Numbered from the stretch's first letter, positions 26,898 to 36,716 are shown. The stretch: DNA of 64,000 nt from Bacteroidota bacterium (GCA_016192075.1 JACPUU010000012.1:248001-312000), one strand, 5' to 3'. Translations and numbers: made by a program. Notes: generated by a model from the sequence alone, not told the origin.

Positions 26898-27506
26898 ATG
26901 CAATTAACAACCAGAAGCAAGGTCGTATCGAACAAACAACTCAGTTTTGCAGAGCGTATCTATTTGCCTGCATTGCTGAAGGGAATGTTCATCACCCTGA
27001 GCCATTTGTTTAAGAAAAAGGTGACTATTCTTTACCCTGAGGTCAAGCGTGAACATGCGCCGGTTTATCGCGGACAGCATGTTTTGAAACGTGATGAAAA
27101 CGGTGCTGAACGGTGCACATCGTGCGGTATGTGTGCGGTAGCTTGTCCGGCTGAAGCCATTACCATGGAAAGCGGTGAGCGTAAAAAAGGAGAAGAACAT
27201 TTGTACCGTGAAGAAAAGTATGCGGCCAAATATGAAATCAATATGCTGCGCTGCATTTTCTGCGGTTTGTGTGAAGAGGCCTGCCCGAAAGAAGCCATTT
27301 TTCTGACAGACCGTATTGTGCCTACTGAATTTGAACGTGAAGATTTTATTTACGGAAAAGATAAATTGGTTGAGCTGGTAGATAAGCGGGTAGATGTAAG
27401 CAAAAGGCAGACCCCCGAAGTACTGGCATTCAAAAAACTGGAAGGCATGAGGCATAACGTGCTTTACACAAAAAAATTAACAACTAAAAGCGAATCGAAA
27501 AGTTAG
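26898..27506 (+). CDS. nuoI: NADH-quinone oxidoreductase subunit I
   Basis: A 202-residue ferredoxin-like subunit carrying clusters N6a and N6b. Two CxxCxxCxxxCP motifs: C73, C76, C79, C83 and C119, C122, C125, C129. The basic C-terminal extension (from about 150) is longer than in E. coli. A 106-base gap separates it from nuoH, longer than other gaps in the operon. Confidence 0.96.
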   Translation: MQLTTRSKVVSNKQLSFAERIYLPALLKGMFITLSHLFKKKVTILYPEVKREHAPVYRGQHVLKRDENGAERCTSCGMCAVACPAEAITMESGERKKGEEHLYREEKYAAKYEINMLRCIFCGLCEEACPKEAIFLTDRIVPTEFEREDFIYGKDKLVELVDKRVDVSKRQTPEVLAFKKLEGMRHNVLYTKKLTTKSESKS

Positions 27507-27542
27507 CGGTAAACTGACCGGATTCAAAATCGGATAAGTACT

Positions 27543-28079
27543 ATGTTAGGATATACAATTACACAGTGGCTTTTTGGAATACTCTCATTTCTGGCAGTGA
27601 TGTTTGCCTTGCTGGTGGTATTTTCAAAAAATCCGGTTCACTCGGTTTTATACCTGGTGCTCACCTTTTTCTGTATTGCCGGTCACTACCTGCTCATGAA
27701 TGCACAGTTTCTGGCAATTGTGCACATTGCTGTTTATGCCGGAGCCATTATGGTCTTGTTCCTCTTTGTGATTATGCTCCTGAATTTGAATGAGCAGCAT
27801 GAACCCCGCCGTACATCTGTTTCACGCATTATCGGTGTTATTGTAGCCGGACTGTTTCTGATGGTGCTGGTTGGAGTTCTTAAAGGAACAGAGCAGTTGC
27901 AGTTAACCAATACCGCAAATGCTGAAGCCGGCCTGATCAAAAACCTGGGACAGGTTTTATTCAATGAATTTTTATTCCCGTTTGAAATTGTGTCCATACT
28001 GCTGCTGGCAGCCCTGGTTGGTGCAATTATGCTGGGCAAAAAAGAAGTGAAAGAAAACGTAAACGAAAACAGAATCTGA
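27543..28079 (+). CDS. nuoJ: NADH-quinone oxidoreductase subunit J
   Basis: A 178-residue membrane subunit with five helices. The conserved third helix, HIAVYAGAIMVLFLFVIMLL, contains the pi-bulge region near the quinone channel. Its stop is directly followed by the nuoK start (one base between), so the two are coupled. Confidence 0.95.
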   Translation: MLGYTITQWLFGILSFLAVMFALLVVFSKNPVHSVLYLVLTFFCIAGHYLLMNAQFLAIVHIAVYAGAIMVLFLFVIMLLNLNEQHEPRRTSVSRIIGVIVAGLFLMVLVGVLKGTEQLQLTNTANAEAGLIKNLGQVLFNEFLFPFEIVSILLLAALVGAIMLGKKEVKENVNENRI

Positions 28080-28080
28080 C

Positions 28081-28392
28081 ATGATTAATGGAGTTTCAAT
28101 CGATTTCTATTTAGTACTGAGCGCCGTTCTTTTTACCATAGGCGCAGTAGGGGTATTTGTAAGGCGCAATACCATTATTCTTTTTATGTGCATTGAATTG
28201 ATGCTAAGCGCAGTGAGTTTGCTGATGATTGCTTTCAGTACACTTCACAATGATACCAGCGGACAGGTGTTTGTGTTTTTTACCATGGCCGTTGCTGCAG
28301 CTGAGGTTGCTGTTGGTCTTGCCATACTCAGTATGATTTACAGAAATAGTAAAAGCATTGATTCTGATACATTGAGTAATTTAAAAAATTAG
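28081..28392 (+). CDS. nuoK: NADH-quinone oxidoreductase subunit K
   Basis: A 103-residue three-helix subunit of the proton-pumping arm. The two buried glutamates are present, in CIELMLSAVS (helix 2) and AAAEVAVGLA (helix 3). Normal length. Confidence 0.96.
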   Translation: MINGVSIDFYLVLSAVLFTIGAVGVFVRRNTIILFMCIELMLSAVSLLMIAFSTLHNDTSGQVFVFFTMAVAAAEVAVGLAILSMIYRNSKSIDSDTLSNLKN

Positions 28393-28401
28393 GTTTCGGT
28401 T

Positions 28402-30288
28402 ATGATGAAATTAGCAGCCCTTGTTCCTCTTTTTCCGCTCGTAGGTTTTATACTGAACGGTTTGTTTGGAAAAAAAATGAGCAAAGGATTAAGTGGTACA
28501 ATTGCAAGCGTTGCCATGTTGTTGTCTTTTGGTATTTCGCTGGCCGTTTTCCTGGAGCTACAAACGGCTGAGAACAAGGCTACGGTTATTAACCTGTTTT
28601 CATGGATAAGCTCTGATACACTTCAGGTGCCGTTTGAATTTTTGATTGATCCGCTTTCATCTGTATTTCTGCTCATCATTACCGGTATTGGCTTTTTGAT
28701 TCATATCTACTCGCTGGGGTATATGAAGCATGATGATGCATTTGCCCGCTTTTTTGCATACCTGAATCTGTTTGTCTTTTTCATGTTGTTGCTGGTAATG
28801 GGTAACAACTACCTGATATTATTTATGGGGTGGGAGGGAGTAGGCCTCTGTTCATACCTGCTCATTGGTTTCTGGTTTAAAAACAACGCTTATAATGACG
28901 CTGCTAAAAAAGCATTCATTATAAACCGCATTGGTGACCTTGGTTTTTTACTGGGTATTTTTTTAATTTTTACCACTTACGGCAGCACCACATTCGGTGA
29001 TATTTTTCCAAATGCAGGTATGGCATCTCCGGCTGTTGTAACAACCATTGCACTGTTGTTGTTTTTTGGTGCAACCGGCAAAAGCGCTCAAATACCTTTG
29101 TTCACCTGGCTTCCGGATGCAATGGCTGGTCCTACTCCCGTTTCTGCACTCATTCACGCTGCAACCATGGTAACTGCAGGTGTTTACATGATTGTACGTT
29201 CCAATATTTTTTATTCAATGAGTGAAACGGCAAGTGCCGTGGTTGCCATTGTTGGTCTTGCCACCGCTTTAATTGCTGCCTTGATTGGGTTGTTTCAGAA
29301 TGACATCAAAAAAATTCTGGCTTATTCCACCGTTTCTCAATTAGGGCTTATGTTTTTAGGACTGGGTGCCGGGGCATTCAGTTCGTCTGTTTTTCACGTC
29401 ACCACACACGCTTTTTTCAAGGCACTGCTCTTTCTTGCAGCCGGTTCAGTTATTCATGCCATGGGCGGTGAACAAGACATCCGGAAAATGGGTGGATTGA
29501 AAGGAAAAATCAAAATCACGTTCATTACCATGCTGATTGGTACCATTGCCATTTCCGGTATTCCTCCGCTCTCTGGTTTTTTCAGCAAAGATGAAATAAT
29601 GGCGCATGTTTTTGAATACAACGGATTGCTCTGGTTTTTTGCCATGATTGTTTCTGCCCTTACTGCGTTTTACATGTTCCGTTTAATCTTTCTGACATTC
29701 TATGGTAAATTCAGGGGAACGTCTGAGCAGGAACATCATTTACACGAGTCACCTCCTACAATGACCATTCCGCTGGTTGTATTAGCGGCTCTTGCAATTT
29801 TTGGCGGACTACTTGGCTTACCTGAATTCTGGGGCATGAGCAACTGGATGGCAGAGAACCTGGATACCATAATTATGCACCACCATGAAACCAGGCTTTC
29901 ACACCAGACTGAGTGGATTCTGATGGGGCTTGCTGTAGTGTCTGCGCTCATCATCATTCTTATTGCCTACAATGTGTATCGCAAAAAAGGGCTGGTACCG
30001 GTTGAAAAGGAGCAGCAGCTCAAAGACTGGCAGCGGCCGATTTTTCATAAGTTTTACGTAGATGAAATTTACGATTTTCTGGTGCGCAGACCGGTTGATT
30101 TTTTATCAGAATCTTTTTACAAAGTGCTGGATCTTCAGGTTGTAAGTCTGCTGGTAGACGGCATTGGTAATTCAGTTAAAACGTTCGGGTCATACATCCG
30201 GTTGATTCAGAACGGAAATGTTAGTACTTATATCGTAGGAATGGTTATGAGTATCATTTGTATTCTCTTATTCATTTTTCTGATTTAA
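28402..30288 (+). CDS. nuoL: NADH-quinone oxidoreductase subunit L
   Basis: A 628-residue antiporter-like proton-pumping subunit. The core motif GKSAQIPLFTWLPDAMAGPT contains the channel lysine, and the segment FQNDIKKILAYSTVSQLG the second lysine region. The C-terminal part (about 490-628) holds the amphipathic lateral helix that runs along the membrane arm and a last anchor helix. Confidence 0.96.
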   Translation: MMKLAALVPLFPLVGFILNGLFGKKMSKGLSGTIASVAMLLSFGISLAVFLELQTAENKATVINLFSWISSDTLQVPFEFLIDPLSSVFLLIITGIGFLIHIYSLGYMKHDDAFARFFAYLNLFVFFMLLLVMGNNYLILFMGWEGVGLCSYLLIGFWFKNNAYNDAAKKAFIINRIGDLGFLLGIFLIFTTYGSTTFGDIFPNAGMASPAVVTTIALLLFFGATGKSAQIPLFTWLPDAMAGPTPVSALIHAATMVTAGVYMIVRSNIFYSMSETASAVVAIVGLATALIAALIGLFQNDIKKILAYSTVSQLGLMFLGLGAGAFSSSVFHVTTHAFFKALLFLAAGSVIHAMGGEQDIRKMGGLKGKIKITFITMLIGTIAISGIPPLSGFFSKDEIMAHVFEYNGLLWFFAMIVSALTAFYMFRLIFLTFYGKFRGTSEQEHHLHESPPTMTIPLVVLAALAIFGGLLGLPEFWGMSNWMAENLDTIIMHHHETRLSHQTEWILMGLAVVSALIIILIAYNVYRKKGLVPVEKEQQLKDWQRPIFHKFYVDEIYDFLVRRPVDFLSESFYKVLDLQVVSLLVDGIGNSVKTFGSYIRLIQNGNVSTYIVGMVMSIICILLFIFLI

Positions 30289-30301
30289 CCGAAGCAGCAT
30301 T

Positions 30302-31762
30302 ATGTTGACATTGTTATTACTTGGAATTCCTTTATTAGCCGCTTTGATTTTACTGGTGGCAAAAGGCAGTAATCTGAAAAACCTGGCGCTTTCATTTTCA
30401 CTGGTAGAATTTGTTGTTTCTGTCTACGCCTGGTTCCTATACCGGCAAGAGCCCTCATCATCTGTACTTTCATTTGATGCAGAATGGATCAAATCAATTG
30501 GGGCACATTTTGACGTTTCAATCAACGCACTGAGTCTTTTGATGATTTTGCTAACCAATTTTTTGATACCGCTGATTATTCTTTCATCCTATCGTAAAGG
30601 GTATGCGCTGTCCAATAAATTTTACGGATTTATTTTACTCATGCAAATGGCGCTGGTTGGTGTTTTTATGGCCAACGACGGTTTCCTGTTTTACGTTTTC
30701 TGGGAAGTTGCATTGATTCCAATTTATTTCATTTGCCTGCTCTGGGGTAGTGAAGGTACCGCACGTGTTACGCTTAAGTTTTTTATCTACACCTTCCTTG
30801 GTTCGCTGTTTATGCTTGTTGGGTTATTATACCTCTACAATCATACCGGCGTTGATGGCACAAAGTCATGGAATGTAAATGAGCTTTACCTTGCCGGTAA
30901 AAGCATGAATGTAAAAGAACAGAGCGCGGTTTTCTGGTCTGTTTTTGTAGCCTTTGCCATTAAAATGCCAATTGTACCGTTTCACACCTGGCAGCCTGAT
31001 ACGTATGTAACAGCACCAACACAAGGAACCATGCTTTTGTCTGGTATTATGCTTAAAATGGCATCGTTTGGTTTGCTTAAGTGGTTGATTCCTGCTGTGC
31101 CGCTGGGGCTTGAAGTATGGGGGCATACAGCACTGATGTTGTGCGTTATTGGAATTATTTACACGTCTATTATTGCCATTGGTCAGAAAGATTATAAACG
31201 CTTTATTGCGTATGCTTCAGTTGCACACGTTGCCGTTATTGCAGCGGGTGCTTTGTCTTTGAATCAACAAGGTATTCAGGGTTCAATTATGCTGATGCTT
31301 GCACACGGTGTTAATGCGGTGGGGTTATTTTTTGTGGTTGAAATTCTGATTCGTTACGCCGGTACCAGTGAAATTCCAAAACTTGGGGGGATCAGAAATC
31401 TCAACAGTAATTTTGGCATGCACTTTTTCATTATTATGCTGGGTGTGGTGGCTATTCCGTTAACCAATGGTTTTATAGGGGAGTTTTTATCGCTGAACGG
31501 GCTTTACCAGTACAGTCCTGTAATGGCTGGTTTTGCAGGTTTGTCCATTATTTTTGGAGCTGTTTATATGCTGCGCACCTATCAGCACATTATGTTGGGT
31601 GAAGTGAAAGATACAACGCTGCGAATGGGAACGCTGGAGGCCAGTGAAAAAATTACGCTGGCAATTATTTCATTGGCCGTTTTGGCTATGGGTGTTTATC
31701 CGGCACCACTGAATGAAATTGCCGAAACGGCTGCGAATGAAATTTTGATGCATATTAAATAA
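30302..31762 (+). CDS. nuoM: NADH-quinone oxidoreductase subunit M
   Basis: A 486-residue antiporter-like subunit. The conserved glutamate of helix 5 is in YVFWEVALIPIYF, and the channel lysine region in KMPIVPFHTWQPDTYVTAP. Starts 13 bases after nuoL. Length is normal for NuoM. Confidence 0.96.
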   Translation: MLTLLLLGIPLLAALILLVAKGSNLKNLALSFSLVEFVVSVYAWFLYRQEPSSSVLSFDAEWIKSIGAHFDVSINALSLLMILLTNFLIPLIILSSYRKGYALSNKFYGFILLMQMALVGVFMANDGFLFYVFWEVALIPIYFICLLWGSEGTARVTLKFFIYTFLGSLFMLVGLLYLYNHTGVDGTKSWNVNELYLAGKSMNVKEQSAVFWSVFVAFAIKMPIVPFHTWQPDTYVTAPTQGTMLLSGIMLKMASFGLLKWLIPAVPLGLEVWGHTALMLCVIGIIYTSIIAIGQKDYKRFIAYASVAHVAVIAAGALSLNQQGIQGSIMLMLAHGVNAVGLFFVVEILIRYAGTSEIPKLGGIRNLNSNFGMHFFIIMLGVVAIPLTNGFIGEFLSLNGLYQYSPVMAGFAGLSIIFGAVYMLRTYQHIMLGEVKDTTLRMGTLEASEKITLAIISLAVLAMGVYPAPLNEIAETAANEILMHIK

Positions 31763-31782
31763 AGCGTGAAAAGTAAGATTCT

Positions 31783-33174
31783 ATGAATGGTTTGATCATA
31801 ATATGCGGACTTGGCCTGCTGGCAATGATTTCGGAAATTTTTAAATTCCGGAGTGTATTGTTTCCATTGGTTTTGACAGGGCTTCTGGCTGCTTTGGCCC
31901 TGAATGTGTGGGAATGGAATAACCCCATGCACATATCTTATTTTGAAAACATGATTGGGTTTGACCGGTCTGCTCTTGCCTTTTCTACTGTAATTTTAGC
32001 CATTGCACTTTTATGGTTTGTGCTGGCGCAGGATTATTTTAAATCAGGTCAGCACCTGGTTGATCATTATGCATTGGTTTTATTTGCACTTGCAGGCGCG
32101 CTGATGCTGACCGGGTGTAAAAATATGACCACGCTTTTTCTGGGAATTGAAACGTTGAGTATTCCCATGTATGTTCTTGCAGCCAGCAAAAAAAATGATC
32201 TGAAAAGCAACGAAGCGGGATTCAAATACCTGATCATGGGTTCTTTTGCCAGTGGTTTTTTACTGTTTGGAATTGCACTGGTATATGGTGCTACAGCATC
32301 CTTTGATTTTGAAGAGATCAAAGCGTATATAGCCGTTTTTCAGGGAGAGTTACCTGGCTTCTTTTATGTTGGAGTCATTTTTATTTTAATAGCCATGGCA
32401 TTTAAAATTGCAGTGGCACCTTTCCATTTTTGGGCGCCTGATGTGTATGAAGGATCACCTGTATTGATTACCGGACTCATGAGCACCGTTGTTAAAACGG
32501 CTGCCTTTGCTGCATTTATGCGTCTTTTTATGATGTGCTTTTCAAATGTAAGCGAGCTATGGGTTACGCTGCTGGCTGTTATTGTTGCTCTTTCACTGGC
32601 TGTTTCAAACTTTACCGCAGTCATGCAAACCAATACCAAACGTATGCTGGCTTATTCAAGTATTAGTCATGCGGCATTTATGCTTATGATTATTATGTCT
32701 GATAAGGGAGAAACAGCGTCCGTCAATTCATTGATTTATTATTCCCTGGCTTATTCCCTGGCCAGTTTGTCTGCATTTGCGGTAATATACCTTGTTTCAA
32801 AAAATGGCTCAGAAGATATTACAGAACTGAATGGGCTGCATAAACGAAACCGGTTACTCACCATTACCCTTACCATCGCACTTCTTTCATTGGCTGGTAT
32901 TCCGGTAACGGCTGGTTTTTTTGCCAAGTATTTTGTGCTGAGTCAAATTCCTTCAGACACACTTTTGTGGCTGACCATTCTGGCAATTATTTCTTCAACC
33001 ATTGCTGCTTTTTACTATTTGAAAATTGTGGGCAGTATGTTTTTCGCTGACAGTTATACGAAGGAACCTATTGTTGTTCAGAAATCACATGCGTTTGTTT
33101 TGATTGTATGCGTGGTACTGCTGCTTTTGTTTGGAATGGTACCCGGCCTGATTACGGAACTGGCTTTGTATTAA
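31783..33174 (+). CDS. nuoN: NADH-quinone oxidoreductase subunit N
   Basis: A 463-residue antiporter-like subunit, last gene of the operon. The segment FKIAVAPFHFWAPDVYEGSP contains the channel lysine; FLGIETLSIPMYVL keeps the helix-5 glutamate. The stop is 14 bases from the convergent fdhD stop, and no clear terminator is visible in the gap. Confidence 0.96.
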   Translation: MNGLIIICGLGLLAMISEIFKFRSVLFPLVLTGLLAALALNVWEWNNPMHISYFENMIGFDRSALAFSTVILAIALLWFVLAQDYFKSGQHLVDHYALVLFALAGALMLTGCKNMTTLFLGIETLSIPMYVLAASKKNDLKSNEAGFKYLIMGSFASGFLLFGIALVYGATASFDFEEIKAYIAVFQGELPGFFYVGVIFILIAMAFKIAVAPFHFWAPDVYEGSPVLITGLMSTVVKTAAFAAFMRLFMMCFSNVSELWVTLLAVIVALSLAVSNFTAVMQTNTKRMLAYSSISHAAFMLMIIMSDKGETASVNSLIYYSLAYSLASLSAFAVIYLVSKNGSEDITELNGLHKRNRLLTITLTIALLSLAGIPVTAGFFAKYFVLSQIPSDTLLWLTILAIISSTIAAFYYLKIVGSMFFADSYTKEPIVVQKSHAFVLIVCVVLLLLFGMVPGLITELALY

Positions 33175-33188
33175 GCACGTTTTACCGG

Positions 33189-33986
33189 TCAATGCAAAAT
33201 TCTTGAAGGGTTGGCGTAACAGGTAAACTGGTCACCCCGGGCAAATGCCACAAGCGTTAGTCCAAATTCTTTTGCAAAATCAACCGCAAGACTGGATGTT
33301 GCGGATACGGCAATAATCACCGGTATTTTAGCCCTGAAACTTTTTGAAACAATTTCATACGAGACGCGGCCGCTGAACGAAATAACGCTTGCCTGGTCAA
33401 GGGTTTTATCATACAGCAGTTTTCCAACTACTTTGTCAAGTGCATTGTGTCTGCCAATGTCTTCAAACAAAGCCAGCATTTTTCCCCCGGCGTCAAAAGC
33501 AGCAACACCATGGCATCCGCCGGTTTCTTTAAACAATGTTTGCTGATCAAACATGTGCTGCTGCATTTTCTGCAACGCCGCAATTGAAAATGTTTCACCG
33601 GCTGCCAGCGATGATTCGCCTGAATTGAGATCACCCAGTTCCTGCTTGCCACAAATGCCGCATGATGATACTGAAAGCAGGCTGCGTGTACTCAGGTAAC
33701 CTTTGCCCAGTTTTTGTTCATCACAATGTACATTCACCAGTTCAATGAAACCTGATTTGTTGGTCTGTAATTCCAGCTCAAAAACACTGTCTTTTTTTAA
33801 AACATCTTCGCCGTAAAGCAACCCGTAAACAAGTTCTTTTTCAGCACCCGGTGTCTGCATTACAACCGTAAATGACTTGTTGTTAATGTTGATCTGAAGT
33901 GCCTGTTCAACAGCCAAAGGGTCGGCTACTTTCGCAACCGACCCTTTGGAAAATTTTAAGCCTTCGTATTTGAGTGAAGAAGACAT
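33189..33986 (-). CDS. fdhD: FdhD sulfurtransferase for molybdenum-cofactor formate dehydrogenase
   Basis: A 265-residue cytosolic protein that passes sulfur from a cysteine desulfurase to the Mo-bisMGD cofactor of formate dehydrogenase. The essential C109-G-I-C112 loop is in VSSCGICGK. TGGCHGVA and EDIGRHNALDKVVG are conserved family motifs. It follows fhs by eight bases, so both are in one transcript. No formate dehydrogenase gene lies in the window. Confidence 0.93.
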   Translation of the reverse strand: MSSSLKYEGLKFSKGSVAKVADPLAVEQALQININNKSFTVVMQTPGAEKELVYGLLYGEDVLKKDSVFELELQTNKSGFIELVNVHCDEQKLGKGYLSTRSLLSVSSCGICGKQELGDLNSGESSLAAGETFSIAALQKMQQHMFDQQTLFKETGGCHGVAAFDAGGKMLALFEDIGRHNALDKVVGKLLYDKTLDQASVISFSGRVSYEIVSKSFRAKIPVIIAVSATSSLAVDFAKEFGLTLVAFARGDQFTCYANPSRILH

Positions 33987-33994
33987 GGTTGATT

Positions 33995-35677
33995 TTAAGA
34001 CAGTCCGGAAATGACACCGTTGTTGTCAATGGTCATTCCTTCAGATGCCGGAATGACAGGTAATCCAGGCATACGCATCATTACACCTAAAATTGGAATA
34101 ATAAAACCGGCGCCGGCTGCAAATTCAAATTCGCGCACGTTTACTTTGAATCCTTTTGGACGCCCCAGCAGGTTGTCATTGTCAGAAAATGATTTTTGTG
34201 TTTTAGCCATGCAAACCGGCAAAGCAGTTAAACCCAGCTCTTCAATTTTCTTTAAATCAGATTCAGCCTGTTTGCTGTATTCAACCCCATCAGCGCCATA
34301 AATTTCTTTGGCAATGGTTTCAATTTTTGATTTGACAGAAGATTTCCAGTCATACAATGGTTTAAAATTGTTTTTACCGGCTTCTACTTCCGCAACAACG
34401 GCTTTGGCCAGATCGGTCATTCCTTCACCGCCTTTTGCAAATCCACGTGCAACAACGGCTTTAACACCTTTGGCAGCGCAGCGTTCCTGAATCAGTTTTA
34501 CTTCTTCATCGGTATCTGAAGGAAATGCATTTAACGCAACAACCGGGTTCAACCCAAAGCGCTGCATGTTTTCAATATGCTTTTCAAGATTTTCCAATCC
34601 TTTTGAAACACGTTCAACACTGGCGGTGTTATATTCTTCTTTTTTAGCGCCTCCGTGGTGACGAAGTGCACGGATAGTTGCAACCAGAACCGCCACTTTT
34701 GGTTTTAATCCGCCTGAAACGCATTTGATATCCAGGAATTTTTCAGCACCCAGGTCTGCTCCAAAACCGGCTTCAGTTACTACATAATCTGAAAGTGTGA
34801 GTCCCATTTTAGTTGCCAGAATGGTGTTGGTACCTTGTGCAATGTTTGCAAACGGACCGCCGTGAATGATTGCCGGATTTCCTTCAAGCGTCTGAACCAG
34901 GTTAGGCCGAATGGCATCTTTCAACAAAATAGCCATGGCGTTTTCTGCTTTCAGATCACGTGCATAAATTGGTTTTTTATCAAACGTGGTGCCTACATAA
35001 ATATTTCCAAGGCGGCGTTTCAAATCTTCAAAGTTCTCTGACATACATAAAATAGCCATTACCTCTGATGCTGGTGTAATGTTAAATCCGTCTTCTCTTG
35101 GAACGCCATTTCCGGTTCCGCCCAAACCAATAACTATGTCACGCAGTGAACGGTCATTCATATCCATAACGCGTTTCCATTTAATGGTGCGCGGATCAAT
35201 GCCCAGGTTATTGGTTTTATTTTGAATGTTATTGTCAATTAAAGCTGAAAGCAGGTTGTTGGCTTTTTCAACGGCTGAAAAATCGCCGGTAAAGTGAAGG
35301 TTGATATCTTCCATCGGAACAACCTGGGCATATCCGCCACCGGCAGCACCGCCTTTAATTCCAAAAACAGGTCCAAGTGATGGTTCACGCAAAACAACGG
35401 TTGTTTTTTTTCCAATTTTATTTAACCCTTCGGTAAGTCCGATGGATGTGGTTGTTTTTCCTTCTCCGGCGGGTGTTGGTGTAAGTGCCGTTACCAATAC
35501 CAGGTTGCTTTTTTCAATTTTTTTCGGATCAATTAACGTCAGCGGAAGTTTGGCTTTATACTTACCGTACATTTCCAAATCATCTTCGGTGATGTTTAAT
35601 TTTGCTGCAATTTCACGAATGTGCTGCAACTTTGCGGCCTGAGCAATTTCAATGTCTGAGGGGAATGTTGATGCCAT
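33995..35677 (-). CDS. fhs: Formate-tetrahydrofolate ligase
   Basis: A 560-residue enzyme that joins formate to tetrahydrofolate using ATP, giving 10-formyl-THF for purine and methionine metabolism. The P-loop is in TPTPAGEGKTTTSIGL (about 67-82), and the family segments LREPSLGPVFGIKGGAAGGGYAQV-like (about 97-120) and the HGGPFANIAQGTN loop are intact. Normal length. First gene of an operon with fdhD, which suggests joint handling of formate. Confidence 0.96.
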   Translation of the reverse strand: MASTFPSDIEIAQAAKLQHIREIAAKLNITEDDLEMYGKYKAKLPLTLIDPKKIEKSNLVLVTALTPTPAGEGKTTTSIGLTEGLNKIGKKTTVVLREPSLGPVFGIKGGAAGGGYAQVVPMEDINLHFTGDFSAVEKANNLLSALIDNNIQNKTNNLGIDPRTIKWKRVMDMNDRSLRDIVIGLGGTGNGVPREDGFNITPASEVMAILCMSENFEDLKRRLGNIYVGTTFDKKPIYARDLKAENAMAILLKDAIRPNLVQTLEGNPAIIHGGPFANIAQGTNTILATKMGLTLSDYVVTEAGFGADLGAEKFLDIKCVSGGLKPKVAVLVATIRALRHHGGAKKEEYNTASVERVSKGLENLEKHIENMQRFGLNPVVALNAFPSDTDEEVKLIQERCAAKGVKAVVARGFAKGGEGMTDLAKAVVAEVEAGKNNFKPLYDWKSSVKSKIETIAKEIYGADGVEYSKQAESDLKKIEELGLTALPVCMAKTQKSFSDNDNLLGRPKGFKVNVREFEFAAGAGFIIPILGVMMRMPGLPVIPASEGMTIDNNGVISGLS

Positions 35678-35779
35678 GGATTATTAGTTTAGCGTGAAAG
35701 GTAGTAATTTTTGTGAATAATTCGTTTGAGGTGATAAAATTATACACCTTTTGTTTCGTTCTGATAAGAATTCAAACGG

Positions 35780-35810
35780 TTTGCTGTCAGCACAGTTTTA
35801 AGTATATTTG
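35780..35810 (+). promoter_or_regulatory. Promoter of the small lipoprotein gene
   Basis: TTTG (35780-35783), a 19-base spacer and TATATTTG (35803-35810) form one of the two best matches in the window to the Bacteroidota consensus. The ATG follows only nine bases later, so the mRNA would be leaderless or nearly so. Confidence 0.7.
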
Positions 35811-35819
35811 TAATTCAGT

Positions 35820-36236
35820 ATGATGAAAAAAACAATCTTCTTTTGCAGCCTTTTGGCGCTGGTTCTTACCGGATGTAAGAAACCGGTTACCGAACCCAAT
35901 TCAGGTATTTACAGGGGTACTTTTTTTCAGATATTTGACAACGGTGATACAAATGCCCAGGGCATTGCAAACCTGGCACTTTCAAAAGATGGTTTTGGCG
36001 GCTATTTTACCATGAGTGGTGATACACTTACCGGTGCGCCCATTTCCTGTTCGGGAAGTTATGTGATTGACAACAGCACGCAAATGACTTTTTCAAATAC
36101 AGCCATTATAGAAACCGGTTATCAACCGCATTATATCCTGGATACTACGTATTCCTATACGTTTGATGATTACAATTTTACGCTTGAAATGATTCAGGAT
36201 ACAACCCGTTACGAGTATACGCTGATCCGGAATTAA
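35820..36236 (+). CDS. Small secreted lipoprotein, unknown
   Basis: A 138-residue protein with a lipoprotein signal (LALVLTGCKK, Cys about 19). The mature part is predicted beta (GIYRGTFFQIF, GGYFTMSGDTL, YSYTFDDYNFTLEMI), which resembles small lipocalin-like sheets, but I recognise no family. It has a strong promoter and is alone. Its stop codon overlaps that of the convergent downstream gene in TTAA (36233-36236). Confidence 0.7.
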   Translation: MMKKTIFFCSLLALVLTGCKKPVTEPNSGIYRGTFFQIFDNGDTNAQGIANLALSKDGFGGYFTMSGDTLTGAPISCSGSYVIDNSTQMTFSNTAIIETGYQPHYILDTTYSYTFDDYNFTLEMIQDTTRYEYTLIRN

Positions 36237-36706
36237 TCCAGACCGAATTTGTGTACGTCGTTGTGACTTTCTTCGATGTCGTTTTTAACCTGCTCTATTT
36301 TTTTTGAGATCATGGCAAATTCCGGATGGCCGTTATCAACCAGCCATTTAAACGATTCTGCATGACCATCACCGCTTAATGCAACATGTTTGAGCACATT
36401 AAAATTGTTTTTTTCAAGCCATTGAATGGCTACTTTGTTTCCCTCAACCGCATTGATCATAGCCATCAGGTGGGCATAGCCATTTTTCAGCAGCCATTGC
36501 CGGGCATCTTCTTTCAGGTGAAGTGCGTACACAAAAATGCCCAGTTCTTTGTATTCAGGACTTTGCATAAACCAGTTCAGCAGATCCTTGTTTCCGCCAA
36601 TGGCTTCAGCCCATCCGAGTAAAATTTTGGGATGATATTTCAAAGGCTTTAACTGAACGCCGCCTTCGAATTTAAGTTCTTCTTTTTTCTTTTTTTTCCA
36701 GAACAT
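36233..36706 (-). CDS. Unknown protein with short WL repeats
   Basis: A 157-residue soluble protein starting at ATG 36704-36706; an in-frame TTG at 36724 would overlap the upstream gene. After a Lys-rich start (MFWKKKKKEELKF) it shows about four helical repeats of roughly 33 residues, each with a Trp-Leu or Trp-Phe pair followed by Asn/Gly (LLNWFMQS, RQWLLKNGYAHL, IQWLEKNNFNVL, FKWLVDNGHPEF), resembling degenerate ankyrin-like repeats. Follows the SpmAB-like gene by ten bases and is likely cotranscribed. Confidence 0.6.
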   Translation of the reverse strand: MFWKKKKKEELKFEGGVQLKPLKYHPKILLGWAEAIGGNKDLLNWFMQSPEYKELGIFVYALHLKEDARQWLLKNGYAHLMAMINAVEGNKVAIQWLEKNNFNVLKHVALSGDGHAESFKWLVDNGHPEFAMISKKIEQVKNDIEESHNDVHKFGLD

Positions 36707-36716
36707 TTTCAGTTGT

